Assembly: GCF_036231355.1 (NCBI RefSeq)
Contig: NZ_CP109496.1
Location: 62,001 to 126,000 of the forward strand
DNA: 64,000 nt
Direction: 5' to 3'
Origin: Streptomyces sp. NBC_01431
Lineage (GTDB): Bacteria > Actinomycetota > Actinomycetes > Streptomycetales > Streptomycetaceae
Both the position numbers and the translations under genes were made by a program. Every line of letters starts with the position of its first letter. Position 1 is the first letter of the stretch. Shown piece after piece: positions 1-7,613 of the stretch. The notes beneath the pieces are model-generated. The model had not been told where the DNA came from. It searched no databases and saw only the letters and a list, made by a program, of their open reading frames with translations.

Positions 1-787
1 CCGCCTCGATCCGCTCGTCATTCGTCCAGTGCGCCGCCTCAGGAAAGTAAGGGAACAGGTCCCGATTGCTCGCAATCCAGTCCGCCACAATGACCAGCGC
101 GGACAGCAACACCTGCACCGTCTGCGGCAACTTCACCTGCGCCCAGGCGTCAAGCCGCTCCTCGGCCCCGAACGAGACAGAACAGAAGGACAGCAGTTCG
201 CCCTGCACCCGCCGCCATACCTCGTCGCTCGCCCCCGCAGTGCGCAACAGGTGCGGACGGCATGCGAGGTCATATATCTGTGGATGCTCCGGTGGGGCTC
301 CATGATGGCCGCCCACCACGGCCGCGAACTGAACAGTGCTCCGGCTGTGCCAACCGTGCTCTTCTTCTAGCCACTCCTGCAGGAGCAGCTGACCGGCCAG
401 ACCGTGAGGAGCCAGTCGGCGATCGGCCCCCATCTCCCGCTGGTACGGCATAGCCAGCCCCGCCGTCCGCATCCGATCCGCGAGCCCATCCACCTGACAG
501 GCGAAAGCCGGCGTTGCCTTCCCGATGTCGTGTACCCCCGCCAGCCACAGCACCAGCCGCCGCGCATCCTCCTCGCCGCCCGGCAGAGCCTCTGCGATCA
601 ACCGCCGCACAGACACGGGTATCCACCGGTCCCACAGCAGTCCAGCCACCGCGGAACTATCCGTCATGTGCCGCCACAACGGCAACCAACTGTCTGTATC
701 AGCACGGTATTTCGCCCACACCGTGCGAGCTGCCGCAGAGAGCTCAACCCCAAAAGCCCCCGCCAGCTCTCGCCGTACGCCACTCAT
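1..787 (-). CDS. cas3: Cas3 (type I-E), N-terminal HD nuclease part, cut by window edge
   Basis: Reading the minus strand from the ATG at 787 gives an open frame that runs off the left edge, so only the first ~262 residues are present. It shows the HD-nuclease signatures of CRISPR Cas3: GVHDIGKATPAF with the HD pair around residue 95, then GGHHGAPPEHP. In type I-E systems Cas3 is the helicase-nuclease recruited by Cascade to degrade target DNA; the helicase part would lie outside the window. It is transcribed away from the array at 1014-1899, with the leader in between. Start chosen because MSGVRRELAG resembles the usual N-terminus. Function follows from family knowledge; whether the full gene is intact cannot be seen. 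Confidence 0.88.
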   Translation of the reverse strand, partial: MSGVRRELAGAFGVELSAAARTVWAKYRADTDSWLPLWRHMTDSSAVAGLLWDRWIPVSVRRLIAEALPGGEEDARRLVLWLAGVHDIGKATPAFACQVDGLADRMRTAGLAMPYQREMGADRRLAPHGLAGQLLLQEWLEEEHGWHSRSTVQFAAVVGGHHGAPPEHPQIYDLACRPHLLRTAGASDEVWRRVQGELLSFCSVSFGAEERLDAWAQVKLPQTVQVLLSALVIVADWIASNRDLFPYFPEAAHWTNDERIEA

Positions 788-1013
788 AACAACATCCAAG
801 TACACACAGGCGTCCGGCGCTGGCTTTCTTGGATTCACGCCCCACGCTCACCGGTACCCAAGCTTCCGGCGGTGATCGCCAACGAATAGGCCTATCCGCT
901 AGCCTGAAACTCCAAGCAGGAAGCCCGATTTGGCTGATTGGTCGAAAATGCGGCATCTCGAAGAAGTGCCTTCATACACGGCTACCCGCCACGAACACTG
1001 CTGGTCATCGAGT
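788..1013 (+). promoter_or_regulatory. Probable CRISPR leader
   Basis: This is the 226-bp gap between the divergent cas3 start and the first repeat. It contains no convincing gene and is less GC-rich around 935-980 (for example GGTCGAAAATGCGGC). Placement as leader is inferred: repeats at this end are identical to each other, while repeats carrying substitutions lie towards the far end, the polarity expected when new spacers enter at the left. Confidence 0.55.
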
Positions 1014-1899
1014 CTGCTCCCCGCACCCGCGGGGATGGACCCTCCAGTGCTTGTCGTTGTCCTTGTCCACCAGGCTGCTCCCCGCACCCGCGGGGATGGA
1101 CCCGCTGACCGCGCCTGGGAGAGGCCGCGCGCGCCCTGCTCCCCGCACCCGCGGGGATGGACCCCAGGGGGAGCCGCTTCAGCAGTGCTGGTCGCCCTGC
1201 TCCCCGCACCCGCGGGGATGGACCCTCACCGGCCAGCTCCTTCAGGCCCCGGCTGATCTGCTCCCCGCACCCGCGGGGATGGACCCCAGTGGCCCGCACA
1301 GGTATTAAGTCGCATTTGCTGCTCCCCGCACCCGCGGGGATGGACCCTCCCGGACAACCCCGGACAACCCGACGGCCAGCTGCTCCCCGCACCCGCGGGG
1401 ATGGCCCCGCTGACACCGTGTTGGCGCCGGCCGCACTCGCCTGCTCCCCGCATCCGCGGGGATGGCCCCCTGCACGCGGGATTGACGGAGACAGGGCAGG
1501 CCTGCTCCCCGCACCCGCGGGGATGGACCCCGGCGCCGCGCGGCGTGCGGGTCGCCCATGTCCCGCTCCCCGCACCCGCGGGGATGACCCCGAATGCCTG
1601 CCCGGCAGCCACGACGCTGAGGGCTGCTCCCCGCACCCGCAGGGATGACCCCCGGTCTGCTGCCGCGCGGGGCTCGCGATCTTCATGCTCCCCGCACCCG
1701 CGGGGATGGACCCCGCACGAACATGGTCTTGGACTTGTAGTCGTACTGCTCCCCGCACCCGCGGGGATGGACCCGTCTTGGACAGCGTCCCGAAGACGTT
1801 CTCGCCCTGCTCCCCGCACCCGCGGCGGGGATGGACCCCACTCCAAGGCACGGCGGGCGCAGAAGAGCGCCTGCTCCCCGCACCCGCGGGGATGGACCC
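1014..1899 (+). CRISPR. Type I-E CRISPR array, 15 repeats, 14 spacers
   Basis: The 29-bp repeat begins CTGCTCCCCGCACCC and ends CGGGGATGGACCC, with the CCCCGC/GCGGGG palindrome typical of I-E repeats. Repeats start at 1014, 1075, 1136, 1197, 1258, 1319, 1380, 1441, 1502, 1563, 1624, 1685, 1746, 1807 and 1871, a 61-bp period giving 32-bp spacers. The first six are identical. Later ones vary: the end reads GGCCCC at 1380 and 1441 (also CAT for CAC at 1441), the ATGACCC type occurs at 1563 and 1624, the first base is A at 1685, and a 3-bp GCG insertion occurs at 1807. Orientation (left to right) is inferred from this decay and from the cas3-proximal leader. Sequence after 1899 changes to a transposase remnant within about one spacer length, so the distal end may be truncated. 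Confidence 0.97.
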
Positions 1900-1926
1900 C
1901 CAGACCGCCCGCAACGAAACCGGCCC

Positions 1927-2292
1927 AGACGCTCGGCTGGACCTGTCCCACGCTCCGCAGCCCGGAGGCCGCGGACCGGTGGACCAGGCTCGTGATCGCG
2001 GCGCATACCCAGCTCCGCCTCACCCGCGAGGCCGCAGCCGATCTCCGCCGCCCCTGAGAGAAGCCCGCCGAGCCCGCCCGGCTCACCCCGGCTCCGGGTC
2101 CGCCGGGGGTGCAGGAACCTCCGCCCCCATCTGCACAGTCCGGCCCATGCGCCCAAACCCTCAACTCCCGGCCCAGAGCGCCCATTTGGCTCGAAGAACC
2201 AGAGACTCGCCACCCGTTACGACGTGGGCAAATCGACCAGACAGCCCGAAAGTATCGCCGAACGTAATCACCTCAAAGCTCCTAAACCATAA
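1927..2292 (+). pseudogene. C-terminal remnant of a Streptomyces transposase
   Basis: Translating from about 1927 gives QTLGWTCPTLRSPEAADRW followed by a stretch like IAAHTQLRLTREAAADLRRP, the C-terminal end of a transposase family common in Streptomyces. A TGA at 2055-2057 stands where the family has Trp, and a one-base shift near 2090 is needed to continue into RVRRGCRNLRPHLHSPAHAP and KPSTPGPERPFGSKN, ending at the TAA 2290-2292. The N-terminal catalytic part is absent. It begins about 27 bp after the last CRISPR repeat, so its arrival probably removed the distal end of the array. Family naming is from memory of similar proteins. Confidence 0.7.
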
Positions 2293-2300
2293 AGATAAGC

Positions 2301-2840
2301 TCAGACCCCGGCCGTGCAGAAGACGCACGCCTCCCAGAACGGCAGCGCGTCCAGTACCCGGTGGCGTACACATGAGGCCATCGCCGCTTCCTGCGGCCCG
2401 GGCAGGACGCCTGTGCCGCCGCTCGCGGTCGCGACGTCGAACTCCTCCACCATGGCCCGGTACGTGCGCAGATACCCCTCGGCCCGGGGCGGCTCGTACG
2501 TCAGTTCCTCCCACCGGTGGCGAGAAAGCGCCAGATCGAGGACGCGCAGCAGGAAGTCCTTGGCGGCGGCCCGCTCCTGTGGCGTGTCCCCCCAATCGAG
2601 CTCCGCCAGGTCGAACCCGACCACCCCACGCCCCATCACATTCTGGTCCTGGAGGGTCAGCAGCGCGGCGAAGCGGAAATCCCACGGCTCGTGGGCCAGC
2701 GCGGACACGGCGAGCACCAAAACGTCCACGAACACCGCTGTGCCGCCGTTGGTCATCTCCAGGTACCGGCCCCCACCGCTGCGGCCCCCACCACTGCCAA
2801 ACACGTTCATGTCATAAGAGTAAAGAGCGGGGGAAGCCAT
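2301..2840 (-). CDS. Conserved hypothetical protein (179 aa)
   Basis: An intact 179-residue frame with normal Streptomyces amino-acid composition, starting MASPALYSYDMNVFGSGGGR and ending CVFCTAGV. It has no signal peptide or membrane segment. The middle, with PWDFRFAALLTLQDQNVMGR and AELDWGDTPQERAAAKDFL, looks like a soluble globular protein. I do not recognise a named family. Its stop lies 8 bp from the end of the transposase remnant, with which it converges. The ribosome site is weak, and a second start at MNVFGSG is possible. Function unknown. Confidence 0.6.
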   Translation of the reverse strand: MASPALYSYDMNVFGSGGGRSGGGRYLEMTNGGTAVFVDVLVLAVSALAHEPWDFRFAALLTLQDQNVMGRGVVGFDLAELDWGDTPQERAAAKDFLLRVLDLALSRHRWEELTYEPPRAEGYLRTYRAMVEEFDVATASGGTGVLPGPQEAAMASCVRHRVLDALPFWEACVFCTAGV

Positions 2841-2861
2841 GCCGTGCCCGTGTTCAGCGCC

Positions 2862-3134
2862 CTAGTGGCCGGTCCCGCCGGCGCCGGTACCGTCGGCGAT
2901 TTGAGCTCTTCTGTGAAGGACGCCGCCCCGGCTCGTAGGACTCCTCGGGCTTGGGATCCTCAAGCGGCCCCGGCCCAAGAAGGGCAGGAGCACGCAGTGC
3001 CCGTCGTAGTGTCCCCGAACTCTCCGGGCATGGTCCGTGACCGGAACCGCATCCCCTGGCCGCCGCGCCCCGTGCTGCCAGGTGGTCACCAGGTGACCGG
3101 CGAGGGACTGCGCGAAAAGGGGCGGGCGTGGCAT
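2862..3134 (-). CDS. Possible small protein (90 aa), doubtful
   Basis: The only plausible frame in the gap between the hypothetical gene ending at 2840 and the regulator pair. The product contains LVTTWQHGARRPGDAVPVTD and RVRGHYDGHCVLLPFLGRG, which read like protein, but there is no clear ribosome site before the ATG and the C-terminus is basic and low in complexity. It would be the third gene of the minus-strand unit above it (10 bp gap). It could equally be chance in GC-rich DNA. Confidence 0.3.
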   Translation of the reverse strand: MPRPPLFAQSLAGHLVTTWQHGARRPGDAVPVTDHARRVRGHYDGHCVLLPFLGRGRLRIPSPRSPTSRGGVLHRRAQIADGTGAGGTGH

Positions 3135-3143
3135 GGCACATCG

Positions 3144-3977
3144 TCATCGTGTCGCGGTCTCCCCCAGGTGGCTTGTCGTTTCACCGGGCTGGGCGGCGGG
3201 CGACAGGGCGGCTGTCCCTTGCCTCTGGGGGGGCTTGCCGGCCGCGGGGCAGCGCGTGCCGGTGGTGGGGTGTGCGGCGGCTTCGAGCAGGGTGGTGATC
3301 TGGCGGGCGAAATCGGGGCCGGGCATGGGCAAGTCCATTTCGGGCTGGCGGAGGTAGCCGACGGCAACCGCAGTGGGGACGTAGGTCATGAGTTCGGTGA
3401 CGGCGGCGGAGCGGGGGCGCACGGTGTGCTTCGCGAGGTGGCGCAGGACGCGCAGGATCGTGGTGGTCGAGTTGGTGACGCGGTGGTTGGCCGCGTGCCA
3501 GGCCGCATTGGTGGTCGAGGCGGGGTGGTGTTCTGGAGGCGCCGTGTCGGGGGCGGGGGGGACGTCGTCGGTCTGGCGGTGCCACCAGGCGGCGGTGTCG
3601 CGTTCACCGAGAGCGAGGTGATGGAGGTAGAGGCAGTAGGCGGCGGCAGCCTGTCCGGCGCCGGCGGCGTACTCCCACCAGAAACGGGCTCCGTCGCTGG
3701 TGTCGGTCAGTTGCAGGACGCAGGCCAGGACCAGCGCGCTGCGCGGTTCAGGGACCTGGTCAGTGACGAACGTTGCGACGTCACAGGCGGGCGTGCGCGC
3801 CACCACTGTCTCGCACAGGGCGCGCAGGTCCTCTGCAGCACCGTCGGGGTCGCCCACCGGCATAGACGGATCGCTGGTGGAGCGGGATGCGGGCGCGGTG
3901 GGCGGGACGATGTCGCGCGGTACGGAGCGGTCGCGGACCAGTAGGGCCCGGGAGAGGAGTTCTTCGATGCGGTTCAT
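3144..3977 (-). CDS. Partner protein of HTH/sigma-4 regulator (277 aa)
   Basis: Starts at MNRIEELLSRALLVRDRSVP with its ATG overlapping the upstream stop (ATGA), so the two genes are translationally coupled. Residues ~75-140 contain SALVLACVLQLTDTSDGARF and AYCLYLHHLALGERDTAAWW, Ala-rich helices of a kind seen in Streptomyces hypothetical proteins next to HTH regulators. A second conserved part near the C-terminus has AVTELMTYVPTAVAVGYL. No catalytic motif is visible. The coupling suggests it works with or modulates the regulator, but that is inference from position only. Confidence 0.7.
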   Translation of the reverse strand: MNRIEELLSRALLVRDRSVPRDIVPPTAPASRSTSDPSMPVGDPDGAAEDLRALCETVVARTPACDVATFVTDQVPEPRSALVLACVLQLTDTSDGARFWWEYAAGAGQAAAAYCLYLHHLALGERDTAAWWHRQTDDVPPAPDTAPPEHHPASTTNAAWHAANHRVTNSTTTILRVLRHLAKHTVRPRSAAVTELMTYVPTAVAVGYLRQPEMDLPMPGPDFARQITTLLEAAAHPTTGTRCPAAGKPPQRQGTAALSPAAQPGETTSHLGETATR

Positions 3978-4876
3978 TCGGTGTTCCCTTCGGTCTCCGG
4001 CGGCGGGTACAGAGGGCTCTGTTCGTCGTCCTGTTCGGTCTCCGGCGGGCACAGGATGCTCTCCAGGAAGCGGACGGCGTGGCGTTCGTCGGAGCGGACC
4101 GTGGCTCGTGAGACGCCCAGCAGGGCGGAGGTCTGTTCCTCGCAGTGGCCGCGCAGACGGCGCAGCACCATGACGTCGAGTTGGTGGTCGGGCAGGCGGC
4201 TCATCGCGTTGAAGAGCTCCATGGACTCCGCGATCTGGTCCATGTGGTCGGCTGCGGGCAGGGACTGCAGGATTACGGTGTCGAATGCGGCGGTGCCGAA
4301 CTGCGGGCGGCCGTCCAGGTGGGGGGTTTTGGCCAGGACGGTGGCGCGCAGGGCCTCCCACGCGAAGCGGCGCAGGTCGGGGCTGGCCAGCGCGTCGTTC
4401 CAGCACAGCCACAGGATGTCGAACGTGTCGGAGACCGCGTAGTCGCTCTGGTCGTCACTGAGGAAGACCTGTGCGTAGCCGGTGTAGTCGTCGCCGACCA
4501 GTTCACGGTAGGCGAGGTGAGCCAGGGGCGGGGCGGTGGGTGCGGTACTCAGAGTGCTGTTCTCGCTGCATCGTTCCACCCAGGCGCTGCTCTTGTGTGC
4601 TTCGAACGCGGCCTGGCGCCACAGCCGATAGAGAGGCCAGCTGGGCAGGCCCAGTTCCCTGGCCAGGCCCTGCACCGCCTCCCACCGCGGGTACAGGCCG
4701 ATCCCGCGCAGGAGTTCGGACAGTTTCGACTTCGCGAACATGATCCGGACGCTGAGCTCGCTCAGCGTCAGCCCGCTGCCCAGATACCTCTCGCGGACCG
4801 GCTCCAGCCAGGCACGGTGCGCGCTGCCGACACTGGACGTGATCGGGCCGAGCTTGCGGCCGGGGCGTCCCGACAC
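3974..4876 (-). CDS. Regulator with XRE-type HTH and sigma-70 region-4-like domain
   Basis: 300 residues from a GTG start. Residues ~35-80 (LTLSELSVRIMFAKSKLSEL, then LGLPSWPLYRLWRQAA) resemble an XRE-like helix-turn-helix. Residues ~225-280 (LPDHQLDVMVLRRLRGHC, then SALLGVSRATVRSDERHAVR) resemble sigma-70 region 4, the -35 binding domain. No region 2 is present, so it is unlikely to be a complete sigma factor. It is probably a DNA-binding regulator that heads a two-gene unit with the coupled gene at 3144-3977. Targets cannot be read from the sequence. Confidence 0.68.
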   Translation of the reverse strand: MSGRPGRKLGPITSSVGSAHRAWLEPVRERYLGSGLTLSELSVRIMFAKSKLSELLRGIGLYPRWEAVQGLARELGLPSWPLYRLWRQAAFEAHKSSAWVERCSENSTLSTAPTAPPLAHLAYRELVGDDYTGYAQVFLSDDQSDYAVSDTFDILWLCWNDALASPDLRRFAWEALRATVLAKTPHLDGRPQFGTAAFDTVILQSLPAADHMDQIAESMELFNAMSRLPDHQLDVMVLRRLRGHCEEQTSALLGVSRATVRSDERHAVRFLESILCPPETEQDDEQSPLYPPPETEGNTE

Positions 4877-4934
4877 CCGGTCGTTCAGACGGCGCGTCGG
4901 GCGGCTCCAAGGGCGTCGTCACGGGGCGCCCTCC

Positions 4935-5129
4935 TCATCCGGTACCGGCGTCACACGACGCCCCGAGGCCGGGTGTGTTGTGCGCGCGCACCGCGGTAAG
5001 GACCTGCTGCACCGTCAGCCCCAGGGCCGGCGCGGCGGTCGCGATCGCCGCGGCCTGCCCAAGCGCGGCCATCACCACACCCCAGGCGAACACCGTGGCA
5101 GCAATGATCACGAGTTGCTTGCGTTCCAT
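4935..5129 (-). CDS. Small membrane protein (64 aa)
   Basis: MERKQLVIIAATVFAWGVVM begins a 64-residue product with one N-terminal hydrophobic segment and an alanine-rich remainder, so it is either a single-span membrane protein or a short exported peptide. The start is supported by AAAGGGA about 7 bp upstream of the ATG at 5129. It precedes the HTH regulator gene on the same strand. No family recognised. Confidence 0.6.
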   Translation of the reverse strand: MERKQLVIIAATVFAWGVVMAALGQAAAIATAAPALGLTVQQVLTAVRAHNTPGLGASCDAGTG

Positions 5130-5896
5130 GCAGACGTCCCTTTGCGTGAGTCGGCCTCTGGCCCGCGGCCCATCCGGACAGCCGCGGGTCCCCAGCAGAC
5201 GGGTGCCATGCCGACCACCAGGGAGGGCAACCAGCATGACCACAAAGGGACTTGTCACACCATGCGATCAAGGAATCACGGAACAATGACAGTCGCAGGC
5301 GCCCACAGGACTAACACGGATGGGCAACCAGGGGACAGAAACGCGCTCCCCCGCACGCCCCCGAGTGGAAGTTCCCGGTTTTCCTTGCAATCCCACCGCC
5401 CAGCCCCATCAATGGGAAGCAGACGCCATCGGTGTCGGCCTTCCATCCGGAAGGGCCCGCCCCCGTGCCGCAACACCCTGGGGGGCGAGCAACAGGCTCT
5501 CGCCTGACCGCTGTTGGAGGTCAGGCGAGAGCGAAGGCGCCCCGCAAGAACGCCCCTCAAACGGTAGCCCCCATGCCTCTGGATCGTGTGCGGCACCGAG
5601 AGCGCGACGGTTCTGGACGCCGGATACGACGTTCCCTGTATCACCCGCCGTAGGAGGAAGAGCCCCCGTCGCACCGCGTGGCGGCAGACTTGACGGCCTG
5701 GGCGCCTCACCACCGGCAACACCGCCTACGCACGGGCAGGGCCCGGGCAGGGACGCGGGCCGAGGCGCCGACGTACGGAGCGAAGATGCGCGGTGCGAGC
5801 GGCGGCTCAACCTCAGGACGGTGACGCGGTCGAAGGCGGCTACTCTCACCGCCTTGGGTAGGCGGCGTTGTCAGTGGTGGGTGCCAGACTGCAGCC
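5130..5896. other. Gap without a convincing gene
   Basis: Open frames on both strands here are GC-driven and look unlike protein. The only clear structure is the strong hairpin at 5497-5531. Confidence 0.5.
5497..5531. terminator. Perfect 13-bp stem hairpin
   Basis: CTCTCGCCTGACC at 5497-5509 pairs exactly with GGTCAGGCGAGAG at 5519-5531 around a 9-base loop. No T-run follows, as is usual for actinobacterial terminators. It could end transcription in either direction, but no intact gene ends close by. Confidence 0.55.
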
Positions 5897-6109
5897 ATGA
5901 TTGACACCGTGAAGGGCCCCGCCAGCTATTTTCCGTCGATCGAAAAGAAGCACGGCCGGTCGATAGCCGAGTGGAAGGACCTCATCCATACTTCGCCGTT
6001 GACGAAGAACATGGAGCTGGTCGGCTGGCTCAAGACCGAACACGGCCTGGGGCACGGCCACGCCAACGCCCTCGTCGCCCACACCCTCGCAGAGACCGGC
6101 GGTAAGTAG
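5897..6109 (+). CDS. DUF4287 family protein (70 aa)
   Basis: The 70-residue product shows the DUF4287 pattern throughout: GPASYFPSIEKKHGRSIAEW, then SPLTKNMELVGWLKTEHGLG followed by HGHANALVAH. Full length for the stand-alone form of the domain. Biochemical role not known. No strong ribosome site precedes the ATG. Monocistronic by position. Confidence 0.85.
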   Translation: MIDTVKGPASYFPSIEKKHGRSIAEWKDLIHTSPLTKNMELVGWLKTEHGLGHGHANALVAHTLAETGGK

Positions 6110-6472
6110 AAGCCCGGGGGGCCAGACCTGCCGTCAACGCCGGACCCAGATCAGTATTCGGCGCGGTGGAGTACGGCCTGAGAGGCGATGGCCGGTTTGT
6201 CGGGGCGCAGGGCGAGGCAGCGCCTGCCGCTTCAGCTGCTGGAAGATCGGCGCGTCATGGAAGTGGTGGTCACGACCACCACCGGCCATGGGCGCCACGT
6301 TCGCGAGCTGAGCAGGGACGTGGCTCAACTTCGCGGCCTTGGCTCGGAACCGCGTTGCGTCTGCAACGCCAGTTCGATAGAAATTGACCTTCTCCTGTGG
6401 GGCGTGCGAGGTGCAGGGGGCAGCTCGTGGAAGCCCAGGCCGCTGGAATTGACTATGTGCGGGGGTGTGTGC
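6110..6472. other. Gap upstream of the WXG100 genes
   Basis: No recognisable gene. A frame continuing upstream from the 6473 gene is open but has no family resemblance, so I treat it as non-coding. The promoter of the secretion cassette is expected here; no clear -35/-10 pair was found. Confidence 0.4.
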
Positions 6473-6808
6473 GTGAAGTTCGACATGGGGTCCACAACTC
6501 TTTCGGACCTGGGGAAGAGCACCGATGGGTCGAGCAGCGATCTCGGGGCGCTGATCCGGCAGTTGATCGCTGCGGCGGATCCGCTGGAGGGGAAGTTCAA
6601 CGGCGCGGGGAAGTCCGCGTTCGACACGTTCAAGGCGCATGCGGACGAGATCACAGGCGACTTGAACGGGTCTCTTCAGGACATTCTGGGCGGTCAGTCC
6701 GGGATGGACTCCGCGTTCGGGACCGGTGATCACGAGCAGGAGTCCAACGCGCACCAGAACATGTCGTCGGCGAACTTCGACGCCGCCCGCTTCGGCGCGC
6801 GCCACTAA
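6473..6808 (+). CDS. WXG100-like protein (111 aa), type VII secretion type
   Basis: A short helical protein, VKFDMGSTTLSDLGKSTDGS onward, with LGALIRQLIAAADPLEGKF, a Gly turn (GAGKSAFDTF) and a second helix, the hairpin shape of ESAT-6/WXG100 substrates. The classical W-x-G is replaced by N-G/A-G at the turn. GTG 6473 is preferred because GGGGG lies 6-7 bp upstream; an in-frame ATG at 6455 is the alternative. It heads a four- or five-gene cassette with the ESAT-6-like gene, a DUF6507-like gene and the toxin. Confidence 0.75.
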   Translation: MKFDMGSTTLSDLGKSTDGSSSDLGALIRQLIAAADPLEGKFNGAGKSAFDTFKAHADEITGDLNGSLQDILGGQSGMDSAFGTGDHEQESNAHQNMSSANFDAARFGARH

Positions 6809-6829
6809 CCAACGGGGGGACTGAAAACC

Positions 6830-7141
6830 ATGGGTCAGAACCAGGATCGGCGTAGTTACGACACCGGCGCTTCGACCGAGGTCCAGGGTGGTCTCGCGGG
6901 GATCATCGGGCACCTGGAGCGCGTTCTCAACGACCGTGACCGCGCGGTGAAGGCCGCGATGGCCGAGTTCACCGCCGACGGTGTTTCGGATGAGTACCAC
7001 GGCAAGGAACTGCGCTGGAACAAGGCCGCAAACGAGGTCCGCGACATCATCCGCCTCGTGCGCGGGACGCTGGAGCTCAATGACGGCACGGCGCATTCGA
7101 CGCTGTCGAAGGCGAAGGCCGCCGTCGACGCGATCGGCTGA
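6830..7141 (+). CDS. ESAT-6-like (pore-forming ESAT-6 family) protein (103 aa)
   Basis: Contains RRSYDTGASTEVQGGLAGII, then ERVLNDRDRAVKAAMAEF, DGVSDEYHGKELRWNKAANE and VRDIIRLVRGTLELNDGTA, a pattern I know from the actinobacterial pore-forming ESAT-6 family. Length near 100 residues is typical. A GGGGGGA ribosome site lies before the ATG, 21 bp after the preceding stop. Expected to pair with the 6473 product as an exported helical dimer; no secretion ATPase is in the window. Confidence 0.82.
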   Translation: MGQNQDRRSYDTGASTEVQGGLAGIIGHLERVLNDRDRAVKAAMAEFTADGVSDEYHGKELRWNKAANEVRDIIRLVRGTLELNDGTAHSTLSKAKAAVDAIG

Positions 7142-7220
7142 GGCGGCACCGGCGTATGGACAGATAGAACGGGCCTATCGGGGCGCGGGGGTTGGGACAA
7201 CGGGGAGCGGGGAGTTTGCG

Positions 7221-7613
7221 GTGACGGGGTGGGACGTGAGTCCGTCCGGCGTTCAGGGTGCGCTGAAGAAGGCGGCGGTGTCTGCTGGGGAGTTGTCGAC
7301 GGCGGGGACGAATCTGGGTGACACGTTGCCGCGGACGGCGACGGCTGCGGGCACGGTGGCGTCCGGGTATACCGGTCCGGCGTTGGCGACTGGTCCGGTG
7401 GGTGCGGCGCTGGGTGAGTTCATGCAGCACTGGCAGAAGGATCTGCGCTACGTCGTGGAGCGTACGGGCAAGTCGTTGACCGGGGCGGCGGAGGCGACCA
7501 ACGAGTACGTCAAGGGTGACCTGACGATGGCCGCGCAGGCCCAGCACGCGGCAGTCCAGGAGCCGATACCCGCTCCGCCGGGGTTCTCGGGGAGGAGGCC
7601 CGGCGGTGAGTGA
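7221..7613 (+). CDS. DUF6507-like protein (130 aa)
   Basis: From GTG 7221 (GGGGAG 6-7 bp upstream) the product begins VTGWDVSPSGVQGALKKAAV. It carries a helical N-terminal half and GEFMQHWQKDLRYVVERT with GAAEATNEYV later, matching my memory of DUF6507 proteins encoded after ESAT-6 genes in Streptomyces. It overlaps the toxin start by 8 bp, so translation is coupled. Probably a third WXG-superfamily partner or chaperone for toxin export; that role is inferred. Confidence 0.7.
   Translation: MTGWDVSPSGVQGALKKAAVSAGELSTAGTNLGDTLPRTATAAGTVASGYTGPALATGPVGAALGEFMQHWQKDLRYVVERTGKSLTGAAEATNEYVKGDLTMAAQAQHAAVQEPIPAPPGFSGRRPGGE

Noticed and set aside
2000..2035. A possible extra degenerate CRISPR repeat (CTCCGCCTCACCCGCGAGG)
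   Set aside because: It is off the 61-bp phase and is explained as transposase coding sequence.
982..2185. Long open frames across the CRISPR array giving repeated IPAGAGS / PRVRGA / HPRGCGEQ motifs
   Set aside because: They are translations of the 29-bp repeats; such proteins are a known annotation artefact.
4935..5286. Longer starts (108-111 aa) for the small membrane protein
   Set aside because: The internal ATG at 5129 has the only good ribosome site and the upstream residues are not protein-like.
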